DNA of 64,000 bases from Pseudomonas fluorescens NCIMB 11764 (GTDB taxonomy: Bacteria > Pseudomonadota > Gammaproteobacteria > Pseudomonadales > Pseudomonadaceae): the NCBI RefSeq assembly GCF_000293885.2, contig NZ_CP010945.1, forward strand, positions 868,001 to 932,000. Reading direction: 5' to 3'. The first letter of the stretch is position 1, and the number at the start of each line of letters is the position of its first letter. The notes under the pieces are model-generated. The model saw only the letters and a program-made list of their open reading frames with translations, did not search any database and was not told where the DNA came from. The translations under genes and the position numbers were made by a program. This document shows, one piece after another, positions 63,729 through 64,000 of this stretch.

Positions 63729-64000
63729 TTAGTTGACCTTGACTTGACCGCTGCCATCCAGGCGCGCGGCGAAACTGACCTGACGCTTGAAACCATCAAC
63801 TTCCAGCAGGCCTTCGATGCTGAAGGACAGGCGAAGCTGATCGTGATCACGCGGCAGGGAGATGACACGCACATTGCTCAGGCGTGGCTCGTAGGCTTCG
63901 ATGAAATTTTCGATGGCCAGACGGGCCTGACTCAGGGAGTCGTGCAGGCTCAGACGCATGTCATTGAGATCGGGTAGCCCGTAATCGGACAGCGTTTGCA
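63729..64000 (-). CDS. tssE: T6SS baseplate protein TssE, 5' end beyond the window
   Basis: The frame is open to the window edge and reads SDYGLPDLNDMRLSLHDSLS, then AIENFIEAYEPRLSNVRV and GFKRQVSFAARL before the stop. This matches the gp25-like TssE family, which starts the baseplate wedge and contacts VgrG. At least the first 40 or so residues are missing. It is 10 bases upstream of the PAAR gene. Confidence 0.9.
   Translation of the reverse strand, partial: QTLSDYGLPDLNDMRLSLHDSLSQARLAIENFIEAYEPRLSNVRVISLPRDHDQLRLSFSIEGLLEVDGFKRQVSFAARLDGSGQVKVN

Overview
The window is chromosomal DNA of a Pseudomonas, most likely of the P. fluorescens complex. The evidence is the conserved pseudomonad gene order (coaBC-dut-algC-argB, pyrE/crc, rph/yicC-gmk-rpoZ-spoT-ridA, oxyR-recG), G+C-rich codon use in the core genes, an exbB-exbD-tonB operon with a long ExbB N-terminus, and many P. 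fluorescens-type REP palindromes between genes. Only one tssE allele is cut by the window edge; no rRNA, tRNA or CRISPR was seen.

Positions 1-24,420 hold core genes: coenzyme A synthesis (coaBC), dUTP hydrolysis (dut), the alginate/LPS sugar phosphomutase algC, arginine synthesis (argB), a zinc-ribbon protein, pyrE and crc (divergent), gltS, a DUF4870 membrane protein, rph, then yicC-gmk-rpoZ-spoT-ridA, a lipoprotein, an SDR-type epimerase, exbBD-tonB, oxyR-recG, a YbaK+HDOD protein, an SCP2-like protein and a DUF6124 protein.

Positions 24,547-40,093, all on the minus strand, form an AT-richer accessory island of about nineteen short genes. Almost every product has a signal peptide or lipobox. 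The island includes two LprI-type (DUF1311) proteins at its two ends, four proteins sharing a C-terminal TPR tail, a paralogous pair of small secreted proteins, three lipoproteins, a 1.02-kb direct duplication, two genes cut by amber codons, a scar made of fused 3' ends of the T6SS phosphatase and kinase genes, a mosaic gene carrying a VgrG-tail-like segment, and an effector-like gene split by an IS3-family element with a 4-bp target duplication. I read it as an orphan-immunity island grown downstream of a vgrG/effector locus.

Positions 40,075-64,000, minus strand, hold most of a type VI secretion cluster in the order known for P. aeruginosa HSI-II: tssE (partial), a PAAR/cysteine-peptidase-like effector/immunity insertion, tssF, tssG, clpV, a sigma-54 activator (sfa), a 46-residue lipoprotein (orfX position), fha, tssJ, tssK, tssL, tssM, stp, stk, vgrG, then a large TseP-like cell-wall effector with M23-like, SH3-like, EF-hand and lysozyme regions, followed by an overlapping LprI-type gene, which is the obvious immunity candidate. 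Two cargo modules, one internal and one at the vgrG end, together with the distal immunity island make this an antibacterial competition locus.
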